A stretch of DNA of 64,000 nt, taken from NCBI GenBank assembly GCA_002070115.1, contig MWCO01000019.1, positions 1-64,000 on the forward strand. The letters are read 5' to 3'. The notes below the pieces were generated by a model. That model saw nothing but the letters and a program-made list of their open reading frames with translations. It made no database searches and was not told where the DNA came from. Within the stretch, counting starts at the first letter, position 1. The number at the start of each line of letters is the position of its first letter. Both the position numbers and the translations under genes were made by a program. Of this stretch, positions 1-8,100 are shown in pieces. This DNA comes from Deltaproteobacteria bacterium ADurb.Bin207 (GTDB lineage Bacteria; Myxococcota_A; Polyangia; Polyangiales; Polyangiaceae).

Positions 1-57
1 CCGACCACACGGTCCCCTTGCCTTTGGATTGAGGGGTCCGTTGGGGGGTGGATCTGA

Positions 58-249
58 AGCGCGATCGCTGCGCACGCGCCCGGCGTCGAACGCGACGCCG
101 CGGAGATTGCCTCGGCGGCCTTCGCCGACGTGGCGCGCCAGCTTCGTCTTGAAGCTACCGCGAGCGACGCGCCGTCGGTAGGTGTCGTGGTTCCCGGGCG
201 TGCGACCGTGAATCCTCTTTGGTGCGCGATGGCCCTGCTTCCTCGTTGA
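58..249 (+). pseudogene. Possible 3' remnant of an unidentified gene
   Basis: An open frame with strong third-position GC bias follows an in-frame stop at 55-57 and ends in TGA at 247-249, five bases before the next start codon. It has no ATG; the only usable start is a GTG at 130, which leaves about 39 codons. The composition (Ala, Val, Arg, Asp) looks coding, so this may be the tail of a gene broken by a frameshift, or a small gene starting at the GTG. No family is recognised. Confidence 0.3.
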
Positions 250-253
250 CCGC

Positions 254-739
254 ATGGCGTCGGCCAGGGGACAGCGCGGGCACAACTTCGCCTTCACGCC
301 GAAGGGCTACCAGGAGAGTGTGCGAGGCTTGCAGCGGCGGTTCGCGGCGTTGCGGCTGGACGACGAAGACCGGCCCGTGCATCGCCAGAGCACGCGCTGG
401 TGCACGCCTCCCGTGTCGGCTCGTTGGTCCCTGGAGCTGACCGAAGGCGCGGACGTTTGCCTGCGGCTCTGCGACGGCCGGGTGCTCGTGGGTCGGTGCC
501 TGCTCGCCACGGCCGCGCTGGCCGACGACGGCATCCGATGGCTGTCCGGCTTCGTGGTCCTCCGGCTGTGGGGTCGCACGGTACCAACGCGCATCGCGCG
601 CACGCGCATCGTGGGCGCGATGCCGGTCGGGCCGCACAGTTGGCAGGAGCGGCGGGCCATCATCGAGCGGCAGCGCAGGGGCGAACCGGCGGTTCTCGTG
701 GCACGTTCGGGCAGTAGAAACTCGTTTTTCAACTCATAG
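254..739 (+). CDS. Hypothetical protein of the integrated element
   Basis: This is a 161-residue basic protein that I do not recognise. Codons almost always end in G or C in this frame, unlike the opposite-strand frames over the same DNA, which argues that this one is translated. The start ATG lies five bases after the stop of the preceding frame, compatible with translational coupling. The N-terminal third is Arg- and Gln-rich, the middle contains a short hydrophobic beta-rich stretch with two Cys, and the end is Arg-rich. There is no signal peptide or clear membrane helix. It faces the convergent XRE gene, and its role in the element is unknown. Confidence 0.5.
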   Translation: MASARGQRGHNFAFTPKGYQESVRGLQRRFAALRLDDEDRPVHRQSTRWCTPPVSARWSLELTEGADVCLRLCDGRVLVGRCLLATAALADDGIRWLSGFVVLRLWGRTVPTRIARTRIVGAMPVGPHSWQERRAIIERQRRGEPAVLVARSGSRNSFFNS

Positions 740-768
740 GTGTTCACGGTGTTCAAGCCGACACCCGC

Positions 769-1002
769 CTACCGCTTTCGCTCACCCACGAGGTGCCACA
801 GGTCAGTCCCCAGCGCGTCCGCAACCCGAACGAGCGTCTGGACCGTCGGGTTCACGGTGCCTTCCTCGAGCCGCTGCCAGCGCTTGTAGTCGATGTTGGC
901 TCGTGATGCGGCGGCTTCTTGCGTGAGCCCTGCCGCCCGGCGGGCATCGCGGATGCGACGCGCCAGTTCAAGCAGGACGTCGCGAACCGCCTTGGGGCGC
1001 AC
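769..1002 (-). CDS. XRE-family helix-turn-helix transcriptional regulator
   Basis: This is a short Cro/CI-type repressor. The pattern ARRIRDARRAAGLTQEAAA followed by LEEGTVNPTVQTLVRVADAL is the classic XRE helix-turn-helix and covers nearly the whole protein, so it is a stand-alone DNA-binding domain of about 77 residues. I place the start at a GTG (1002); an in-frame ATG at 1047 would add 15 residues, but it lies in the centre of a perfect palindrome that probably is the operator. The gene is divergent from the membrane coiled-coil gene, and the palindrome sits between them, so autoregulation and control of the neighbour are likely. The target is inferred. Confidence 0.8.
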   Translation of the reverse strand: MRPKAVRDVLLELARRIRDARRAAGLTQEAAASRANIDYKRWQRLEEGTVNPTVQTLVRVADALGTDLWHLVGERKR

Positions 1003-1032
1003 CGCATCGCAGGTACTCCACGCCCCTTTTGC

Positions 1033-1060
1033 TGCACACCGTACCATAGTACGGTGTGCA
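1033..1060. promoter_or_regulatory. Perfect 12-bp inverted repeat, probable XRE operator
   Basis: The half-site TGCACACCGTAC is followed by a CATA spacer and the exact reverse complement GTACGGTGTGCA. It lies in the gap between the divergent XRE gene and the membrane coiled-coil gene. Size, symmetry and position fit a repressor dimer site that controls both promoters. Binding by the adjacent XRE protein is inferred. Confidence 0.65.
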
Positions 1061-1104
1061 TCGCGCCCTGGGCGCGGTGCCCTGATCTGAGGGAGGCGGC
1101 GAAG

Positions 1105-1818
1105 ATGACCGATCCGTTCAAGCCCCGTGATGAGAATCGACGGTTGAAGATCCTCGCGCTGGTCTGTGGGGGCCTGTTCCTTGTGGCGCTCCCGATCCTC
1201 TTCGGAGACACGATGTGTTCCCGGCAGCCGAGCACGGTCGATCGAATGCTCGCGGAGGACCAGCAGCAACGCGAACAAGCCGCGCGGGAAGAAGCCGCGC
1301 GTCGCAAGCGCGAAGCTGCCGAACAGGCCGAACGGGAAGCCGCCGACCGCGCGGCCCGAGAGCGCGAGCAGCGCGTGGCCGCCGTGGCCGAGCAGTACCG
1401 TTCCGCATCACCTGCGAAGCGAATGGCAGCTGTCCGCGACGAATGCTCGGACCGCGGGGGCTGTGACCCGCTCGTGCTGACCGGCATCGCTGAAGCAGCG
1501 GCGAACGACGGGGAGCGCAAGGCGTTGGAGGCGTACTCAGCGAAGGTTCGCAAGGAGCACGCCTTGAAGGCCGGGGTGCCCGAGCGAGAGTTGTTCGCCC
1601 GCATGTACGAGAAGGCCTTGCTGGACCAAGGCCTGAACCCGGAAAAAGTGACTGCGACGGGGAAGTACAAGACGACGCTCACCGTGCGCATCTGGCTTTG
1701 CAGCAGGCAGTTCTTGTACGACTTCGAGAAGGGAACGATCGGCCAGCAAGCCCGAGCGGCAGGCTTCACCCAGGTCGAATGCGCGGGCGGCCTGGAGGGG
1801 TGGAAGCAGGAGCTTTGA
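1105..1818 (+). CDS. Membrane-anchored coiled-coil protein of the element
   Basis: This is a 237-residue protein with one N-terminal transmembrane helix (about residues 14-33, ILALVCGGLFLVALPILF). A long Arg/Glu/Ala-rich helix (about 45-100) follows, with the charge pattern of a coiled coil, and then an alpha-helical C-terminal domain with four Cys. The start is supported by GGGAGG eight bases upstream of the ATG. A longer in-frame extension upstream overlaps the divergent XRE gene and is rejected. The topology predicts a short cytoplasmic tail and a periplasmic coiled coil. No family is recognised. Being under the same palindrome as the XRE gene suggests that expression is switched with the element's state. 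Confidence 0.7.
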   Translation: MTDPFKPRDENRRLKILALVCGGLFLVALPILFGDTMCSRQPSTVDRMLAEDQQQREQAAREEAARRKREAAEQAEREAADRAAREREQRVAAVAEQYRSASPAKRMAAVRDECSDRGGCDPLVLTGIAEAAANDGERKALEAYSAKVRKEHALKAGVPERELFARMYEKALLDQGLNPEKVTATGKYKTTLTVRIWLCSRQFLYDFEKGTIGQQARAAGFTQVECAGGLEGWKQEL

Positions 1819-1933
1819 GCCGGTTGGTTCGCAGGTAGCGCGTCATAGAGCAGCACGTGAGGCTCACGCACGGGCGGCGGCAGGCCCGGTGCGGCGCGCA
1901 GTCGCTCACCGACATACACTATGACCATTGTGC

Positions 1934-1961
1934 TTGACACAATCATCGGTGCTGGTATCGT
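1934..1961 (+). promoter_or_regulatory. Candidate sigma70-type promoter
   Basis: TTGACA at 1934-1939 is separated by 16 bases from TATCGT at 1956-1961. Transcription would begin near 1968, directly at the ATG of the next gene, so the message would be almost leaderless. The -10 match is poor. Confidence 0.35.
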
Positions 1962-1968
1962 TGGAACG

Positions 1969-2262
1969 ATGAGCAGGCAGAAGAACCCCGACCGAAGCAG
2001 CGTCACCTCGCGGGAAGGCCCATCCGTTGCCATCCGGCTCACCGATGCGGAGTACGCTACGCTGCAAGCGATTGTTGAAGAACAGCAAGCGACGGCGGAC
2101 GCGGCAGGTATCGTGACCCGCGTCACGCCATCGAGCGTGCTCCGCTCATTGATCCGAGCGGCAGCACAAGCGCGTGGGCTTCCGGCCTTCTCGTTGCAGG
2201 AAGGTGCATCGGGGGCGGCGAAGCCGAAGGCTCGCAAGACGACCAGAAAGGCGGGAGCATGA
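1969..2262 (+). CDS. Small ribbon-helix-helix-like protein, integrase partner
   Basis: This is a 97-residue protein. The segment from about residue 20 (VAIRLTDAEYATLQAIVEEQ) followed by a helix and VTPSSVLRSLIRAAAQAR resembles a ribbon-helix-helix fold: a beta strand, then two helices ending in an SxVLRxLI-type pattern. The tail is Lys/Arg-rich. The gene overlaps the integrase start by four bases (ATGA), so the two are translationally coupled. That position suggests a recombination directionality factor or an integrase regulator; an antitoxin-type repressor is the alternative. The upstream promoter-like sequence favours ATG 1969 over ATG 1921. Confidence 0.55.
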   Translation: MSRQKNPDRSSVTSREGPSVAIRLTDAEYATLQAIVEEQQATADAAGIVTRVTPSSVLRSLIRAAAQARGLPAFSLQEGASGAAKPKARKTTRKAGA

Positions 2263-3824
2263 AACCGAAGGCGTTGCGGCTAGTCGAAGGCGGAACCGCG
2301 GCACCAAAGCCGGCAGGCGGTTCACTCCCGCGGGGTGACGGATGGTGGGTGTTCGAGCGGCCCGACCGAAGCGGCCGGGCGCTGGTGCTCCGCTACCGGG
2401 ACGGCAAGCGATGGCGGGACCATCGCCTTCCTTCGGACGTCAGAACCGAAACGGCGGCGCTCGAACAGTACGCGCGGAGCTTCGTTGCCGAAGTCGCGAA
2501 GGAACGGGAGCGCATGGCGGCGGAAGCGAAGGAAGCCGCCGGCCCGACGTTCAAGACCTTCGCGCAACGCTGGACGTCGGGAAAGCTCGCAAAGGACCAT
2601 CCCGATCAAGTGCGGGAGAAGCGGAGCGCCGACGACGACGAAGCCCGGCTTGAACGCTACGTCTACCCGGTGTGCGGCGACACGCCGATCCGGGCGTTCA
2701 CGCTGGCGGACGCGGAGCGCGTCATGTCGGAGCTACCGGGCGATTTGTCGTCCGCTTCACGGCGGCATGTGGCCCAAGCTCTCAACCGCGTTCTCAACCT
2801 TGCGGTGTACCCGGCGAAGCTCCGCGACGCGAACCCGTTGCCCAAGGGGTTCTTGCCGAAGGTGACGCACCGAAAGGCGGAATCGTGGCTGTATGCGGAC
2901 GAGGAAGCCCGGCTTGCGGGCGCGGAGCGCGTGCCCCTGTTCAGCCGGGTTCTGTACGGCTTCCTTGCACGGGAAGGCATGCGGATCTCGGAAGCAACCG
3001 GCTTGGACTGGTCCAACCTGGACTTGAAGCGAGGCGCGGTGACGCTGGACCGCAACAAGACCGACGATCCGCGCGCGTGGGCGCTGGACCCGTCGGTCGC
3101 TAGGGCGTTGAAGCGGTACAAGGAGCGATACCGCGCCGACGCGGAGCCGTCCGATCCGGTGTTCTGCGACGCGGACGGGCATCGCATCGAGAACGGCACG
3201 ACGGTCGAAGCCGACATATTCCGCGAGCACCTTCGGATGGCGGGCGTCACGCGCCCCGAGCTGTTCCCGGTCGAAGGCCAGCGGCTTCGCGCGGGGTGCC
3301 GACGGCGCAAGGACTTCACGCCGGGCGAGAAAGCCCCGGCGGCGGACAACGTACGGTTGCCGATCCGGTTGCACGACCTTCGCGCGACGTTCGTGACCGT
3401 CTCGCTGGCGACGGGCAAGAGCGAGCGATGGGTGAAGGACCGCACCGGGCATCGTTCGAGCCAGATGGTGGACCGCTACGCGCGAGCCGCGCGCACCGTT
3501 GCCGAAGTCGGATGCTCGGGGTTCACCCCGATGGATCTCGCGATCCCGGAGCTTCGCCCTGACGAAGCGGAACGGGCATCGCAGGAGCCCGCTTGCGCGA
3601 CAGCGCCGACACCGCAACCGGAGCGCGTTGACGCGACGGTGCCGAACGCCCTGCCGCGGACACCCCTACCCGACCGACCTACGGATTGTCATGTGGCGCA
3701 GCATGTGGCGCACTTCGATGACGCGGCCCGGCAATTGATCGAAAGTGCCTTGATTTATAGGGTGGGCCAAGAGGGACTCGAACCCTCGACCGACGGATTA
3801 AAAGTCCGCAGCTCTACCGCCTGA
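2259..3824 (+). CDS. Tyrosine recombinase (site-specific integrase)
   Basis: This 521-residue phage-type integrase catalyses site-specific integration and excision of the element at the adjacent tRNA-Lys. Catalytic residues can be read in order: Arg242 in GMRISEATGL, a hairpin Lys in DRNKTDDP, His372 and Arg375 in HDLRATF, His398 in TGHRSSQM, and the nucleophile Tyr407 in DRYARAAR. A basic N-terminal arm-binding-type region precedes a SAM-like core-binding domain (about 90-190). About 110 residues follow the catalytic Tyr, which is long. The last 20 or so codons are antisense tRNA-Lys sequence, and the stop lies inside the tRNA gene. The start overlaps the preceding gene (ATGA). Confidence 0.93.
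   Translation: MKPKALRLVEGGTAAPKPAGGSLPRGDGWWVFERPDRSGRALVLRYRDGKRWRDHRLPSDVRTETAALEQYARSFVAEVAKERERMAAEAKEAAGPTFKTFAQRWTSGKLAKDHPDQVREKRSADDDEARLERYVYPVCGDTPIRAFTLADAERVMSELPGDLSSASRRHVAQALNRVLNLAVYPAKLRDANPLPKGFLPKVTHRKAESWLYADEEARLAGAERVPLFSRVLYGFLAREGMRISEATGLDWSNLDLKRGAVTLDRNKTDDPRAWALDPSVARALKRYKERYRADAEPSDPVFCDADGHRIENGTTVEADIFREHLRMAGVTRPELFPVEGQRLRAGCRRRKDFTPGEKAPAADNVRLPIRLHDLRATFVTVSLATGKSERWVKDRTGHRSSQMVDRYARAARTVAEVGCSGFTPMDLAIPELRPDEAERASQEPACATAPTPQPERVDATVPNALPRTPLPDRPTDCHVAQHVAHFDDAARQLIESALIYRVGQEGLEPSTDGLKVRSSTA
3763..3800. other. Putative att core at the tRNA-Lys 3' half
   Basis: The 3' half of the tRNA (T arm and 3' acceptor strand) lies next to, and inside, the integrase 3' end, which is the usual crossover position for tRNA-targeting tyrosine recombinases. 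The exact right limit cannot be set without the other att copy; the interval is an estimate. Confidence 0.45.
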
Positions 3825-3835
3825 GCTATTGGCCC
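3763..3835 (-). tRNA. tRNA-Lys(UUU), integration target
   Basis: A 73-nt cloverleaf: acceptor GGGCCAA/TTGGCCC, D stem GCTC/GAGC, anticodon stem GCGGA/TCCGT around loop CTTTTAA (anticodon TTT), and T arm GAGGG-TTCGAGT-CCCTC. The discriminator is A, and the 3' CCA is not encoded. The tRNA is transcribed toward the integrase, so its 3' half lies at the element boundary. The element should carry a copy of this 3' half that keeps the gene functional after insertion. Confidence 0.95.
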
Positions 3836-4017
3836 TATCGGAAAAAAATTTCGTGTCTTTTACCAGCAGTCATCCGCTTGTCAATCGTCTTGCGCGAAGA
3901 TCGACGCGCTTTTCTCACTGACTTCGTATTGTCAACGGCGAGCGGCGTTCTGCCACAGTTCATGTCATTCGTCGAGGGGGGAAAAGATCAAAATTATGTT
4001 TCCTGAAAGCGAAGGTT

Positions 4018-4935
4018 TCAAGGGGGATGTGTCATCGACGCGCGATGGTCCGCCATGAGTTTTTCGAGTCCGGTTCGTAAGCTCACCTGGGCGCGCCAGG
4101 AAAGCAGGGTGGCCGCCCGGCGCGGATCGCCTTGAAATCGAGCTACATCATACGAACGCGCAGGAGCGTGGATGAGCGGAAGCGTCTGGCCGCCCAGCTC
4201 CATCACGAGCTGCGCAAGCTCGCGCAATGTCGTGGAAATGCCGGTGACCAGATGAACCGCGGCAAGCCGTGATTCCCCCTGTTCCACAAGCTTGACCAGG
4301 GCTGAAACCCCTCGCACCACATCATCGACATGGGTGAAGTCGAACGCATGCTCGGCTCCGTCGAGACGCAATGCCGTGCCTTGTAGCGCCGCGCGGACAA
4401 AGGCCGGAATGACTCGATCCGGGTGATCTCGCACGCTGCCGTATACGTTCGAAAATCGTACGATCGAGGTACGAATCCCCGCGTTTCGCGCGTGGCCCAT
4501 CAGCCGTTCCGCCGCGACTTTCGACTGTGCGTAGATATTCATGGGACGTAGCGGAGCGTCTTCGGTAACGGGCAAATGTTCCGGTTGACCGTAGACCTCA
4601 CGGCTGCTTGCCAACACGACCCATGGTTGCGTGGCGGATTCGATGGCCGCGCGAAGGATGTTTTTCGTGCCGCCCACATTGGTGTAAATGCACCGTTTCG
4701 GATCCTGTTGTCCCCACAACACGCGGGAGACCGCAGCGAGATGAATGACCCCACAACAGCCCCGAAGCGCTCGTTTCACGACTGGCAGATCCGTTGTATC
4801 GCCTTGAAATAAAAAGGATTTATGACGAATATCCAAGGGCCGAATCGCATAGCCTTCCGTCGCGAGCCTCGATGCCAGTGCCGTGCCGATCAATCCTTCC
4901 GACCCGGTGATGAGAATCGTTTTTCGTTCCATCAT
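4018..4935 (-). CDS. NAD-dependent epimerase/dehydratase (extended SDR)
   Basis: This 305-residue extended short-chain dehydrogenase resembles UDP-sugar 4-epimerases and dehydratases. The N-terminal Rossmann motif GSEGLIG (about residues 11-17) binds NAD. ASSREVYG supplies the Ser, and YAQSK supplies the Tyr and Lys of the YxxxK site. The central RFSNVYG and the later DFTHVDDVVRG are typical of sugar-nucleotide epimerases. A role in polysaccharide or glycan precursor synthesis is likely; the substrate cannot be read. It is the first chromosomal gene right of the island and is divergent from recC. No pathway neighbours identify the sugar. Confidence 0.85.
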   Translation of the reverse strand: MMERKTILITGSEGLIGTALASRLATEGYAIRPLDIRHKSFLFQGDTTDLPVVKRALRGCCGVIHLAAVSRVLWGQQDPKRCIYTNVGGTKNILRAAIESATQPWVVLASSREVYGQPEHLPVTEDAPLRPMNIYAQSKVAAERLMGHARNAGIRTSIVRFSNVYGSVRDHPDRVIPAFVRAALQGTALRLDGAEHAFDFTHVDDVVRGVSALVKLVEQGESRLAAVHLVTGISTTLRELAQLVMELGGQTLPLIHAPARSYDVARFQGDPRRAATLLSWRAQVSLRTGLEKLMADHRASMTHPP

Positions 4936-5016
4936 TTTCCTACGACGAAAGATCGACTTTTCTGCTGGCCACGCATACCCGATTTTGGGCTGCCCGCCGT
5001 TTTCTTTGAGGAGATC

Positions 5017-5106
5017 ATGAAAGAGGCGAGCGCATTTGTGCTTGTCTCAGGGGCCAGGTTCTACGGTATTCTCTTCGGGATTAACACGGTGCTTGGGGAT
5101 GGCTGA
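5017..5106 (+). CDS. Possible 29-codon leader ORF upstream of recC
   Basis: A short frame starts with ATG preceded by GAGGAG at close spacing and ends in TGA 47 bases before recC. It encodes a mildly hydrophobic 29-residue peptide with no recognised motif. The ribosome binding site is better than that of recC, so it could be a leader or coupling ORF, or chance. Confidence 0.25.
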   Translation: MKEASAFVLVSGARFYGILFGINTVLGDG

Positions 5107-5153
5107 TCACCCGCTTGCGCGATGGGTGTGATTGACGTTGGGAAGGCTCGTTC

Positions 5154-8100
5154 ATGGCGAAGTTGAACGTGATTCGAAGCAATCGATTGGAGACGTTGGT
5201 AGACCTGATGGGGGAGCGACTTCGAACACAGCTTCCCGCGAATCCGATCGCACCGATCGATGTGGTGGTGGGAAGCCGCGGCATGGAGCGTTGGCTTCGT
5301 CACCGGCTCGCCATGCACTTCGGGATTTGCTGCAACATGCACTTTCCGTTTCCTGCCATGAAATTCGACGCTTTGGTGACGAATATTCTCGGGGAATCCA
5401 TGGTGGAAAGGGAGGCCTGGGGTGGGGCAAGTCTGGCCTTTGCGATTCTCGACGTTCTTCCCTTGCTCGTGGAACGCCAGGAGTTCGAAGCCGTCCACGG
5501 CTATCTTGCCTCCTGGGATGCTCCAGTCAGCGCCAAAGCGTTCGGGCTGGCCGGGCAATTGGCTGCCATGTTCGAACGGTATATTGATTATCGTCCCGAG
5601 CTTGCCTGCGCGTGGAGTCGAGGTGCGCAAAAAGCGGCAGAGGACGACTCGATGCACGAGTGGCAGAGGATTCTGTGGGTCGAAGTGCAACAACGACTGG
5701 AGCGACCTCATCGAGCTGCACGGGTTGCTGCCGCCATCGAGCGCCTGAAAGCCGAGCAAAACTCTCACCGGGAGCCGTTGCACCTATTTGGTCTGACGAG
5801 CCTACCACCCGTATGGCTTGCGTTGATCGAGGCGTATGCGCACCACGGAGACGTCGATATCTATCTGCCTTGTGCATCGGATTCCGCCTGGCAGTTTCTT
5901 CGCGATTGCATTCGCAAGGATCGAGCGCGATGGCGTGAGATGAGCCGCGATACGATGGCCGAAGCGTTACGGGAAGAATACCGACGCTCGGCTCGTCCGG
6001 CCTTGCATCCTTTGTTGCTTTCGATGGGGCGGGCGTCTCGGCATTTCCAGATCCAACTCGAGACATTCGTGGATGAAGAGAACATGACGGATCAAGGTCG
6101 ATTCGAGGGCTTCGGTAGGTCGGCGTTGCGGCGTTTGCAGTCGGATGTGCTTGGGGCAACCGCGCCCACGGAGCGGGAGACATTGGCGAACACGGATGAC
6201 TCCCTGCAGTTTCACGCGTGCTATGGCGAGATTCGTCAGGTCGAAGTGCTTCGCGACGTATTGCTTGGGTTGTTGGAGGATCATCGAGATCTCGAGCCAC
6301 GCGATATCGTGGTGTTATGCCCGGATATCGAGACACTCGGTCCGCTGATCACCGCGGTATTTTCCCAAGGACCTTCGGCGCGCCATCGGAAAGACGGCGA
6401 ACCAGTGCAAGGGGCGGATGGTTGGGGTCCGGTCGGGGCTCCGCGCATTCCTTTCGAAGTCATGGACGCGAGCATTCGCAGGCTCAACCCCGTGGCAGAT
6501 GCGCTGTTGCGTCTGCTCGAACTGGCGGAAGGACGGTTTGAAGCCTCTGCCGTGCTCGACCTTCTCTCCCTTGAACCGGTGCATCGGCGTTTTTCCCTGG
6601 ATGACAAGGATCTGGTGATGCTTCGAGAGTGGGTTCGAAGCAGTGGTATTCGTTGGGGCCGAGACGCTGCCGATAGAAAACGGCATGGGCAACCTTTGGA
6701 TTCGCAAAATACGTGGCGATTTGGCTTGCGCCGCTTGTTGCTCGGGGTTGTGCTCGCCGACGATGGCCGGATGGTGGCAGGCCGGGAGGCGAATGGCGAA
6801 CCCACGAACGTGTTGCCCTTCGATGATATGGAAGGGGCGTCGACGGCGGGGCTTGGAAAGCTCGTGGACTTTCTGAACACGCTGATTGAAGTTACGGAAT
6901 CACTGCGCAGAGCTCGACCGATGACGGAGTGGGTGAGCGCGTTGGAAGAGGCTTTGGATCGGCTCACGGCGACTTCGAAGGCCGCTTCGTGGCTAACGCT
7001 TCGGACCCGGCAGGCGATTCGAGAGTTGGGGATGGATGCGGGCGGAAGCGAAAGGCTCGTGACGCGCGAAGCGGTGACGAGTGCGTTGTCGAGGTCGATG
7101 GAAGTTCTGAGCCGCGCCACGAAAGAGCAATGTGGCGCGATGGTCTTTGGCTGTTTACGGCCCATGAGGAGTGTTCCCTATCGAGTCGTCTGTTTGCTCG
7201 GGATGGATGACGGAAAATTCCCACGTAAAAACGAGATGTTAGCTTTCGATCGCACCGCGATGGCCCCGCGCGCGGCCGACCCATCCCCCTGCGATGAGGA
7301 CCGTCTTTTGTTGTTGGAGGCGCTGCTTGCGGCCGAAGACCATTTCATCGTGTTTTATACGGGCCGCGATCCGAATACCAACGAACCTCGACCCGCCTGT
7401 GTGCCCATCGGCGAATTGCGCGATGTCATCGATCGGACGTTTCTTCCCCCCGAGGGAGCAGCAACACCGAGCCAATGGCTGACGAAACAGCATCCACTGC
7501 AATCATTTGCCGAGTCTTGTTTTCTTTCGATTCACCGAAATCCGATGCAACCGGAGCATCCACGCCCGTGGAGCTTCGATCGTCGGTTGTTGGCGAGTGC
7601 GACCATCGCGCGCGGCTCGCGCGTATCGCCTCCCTTTTATCCGGTTCCTTCAGAGAAAAAGAGCGTGCCGGAAGAAACGATCCGCCTCGAGGACCTGATT
7701 TCGTTTTTCAAGAATCCAACGGCGTATTTGTTGCGTCGTCGGTGGAAGCTCTGGCTCGAGGAGCGGCCGGAAGCGGTGGAGGATCGAGAGCCGATCGAGT
7801 TGGCGGGGTTGGAAAGGTGGCAGTTGCGTCAAGCGTTATTGGATAAGCGTTTGGCGGGGACATTGGAAAACGAGGTTCTGGAACGAATGCGGGCGGAAGG
7901 CAGGCTTCCTCTTGGGTTTGCGGGGGAAGCTCTGGTGCAAGGGGAGGCAAGCTCCATCGACGCGCTATTGGAAAAAACGGGTATATGGCGGAAAAATGCC
8001 AAGGTCCCGCAACAGCCCGCCGCGCCGCTATCTGTCGATATCTCGCTGCCCAGCGCCCGACTCATCGGCACCGTACACCCTATCTATGGATCCTTGCTTT

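Larger units (their letters stand above)
1..3835. mobile_element. Right end of an integrative element inserted at tRNA-Lys
   Basis: The segment runs from the left window edge to a tRNA-Lys gene and ends with a tyrosine recombinase pointing into that tRNA. This is the usual layout of an island integrated at a tRNA 3' end. Its genes are visibly more GC-rich, with a strong third-position GC bias, than the genes right of the tRNA. It contains an XRE regulator, a membrane protein and a small DNA-binding-type protein but no recognisable phage structural or conjugation gene. The left boundary, and the second copy of the tRNA 3' sequence that would mark it, lie outside the window. Element type (prophage, ICE or satellite) cannot be decided here. 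Confidence 0.75.

Noticed and set aside
852-2237. Long minus-strand open frame (461 codons)
   Set aside because: It overlaps the XRE gene, the coiled-coil gene and the RHH gene. Its Ser/Arg/Ala-rich composition is typical of the antisense of GC-rich coding DNA, and it has no motif.
4822-5106. 94-codon plus-strand frame across the epimerase start
   Set aside because: The left half lies antisense to the epimerase coding region. Only the 29-codon end with a ribosome site is kept, at low confidence.
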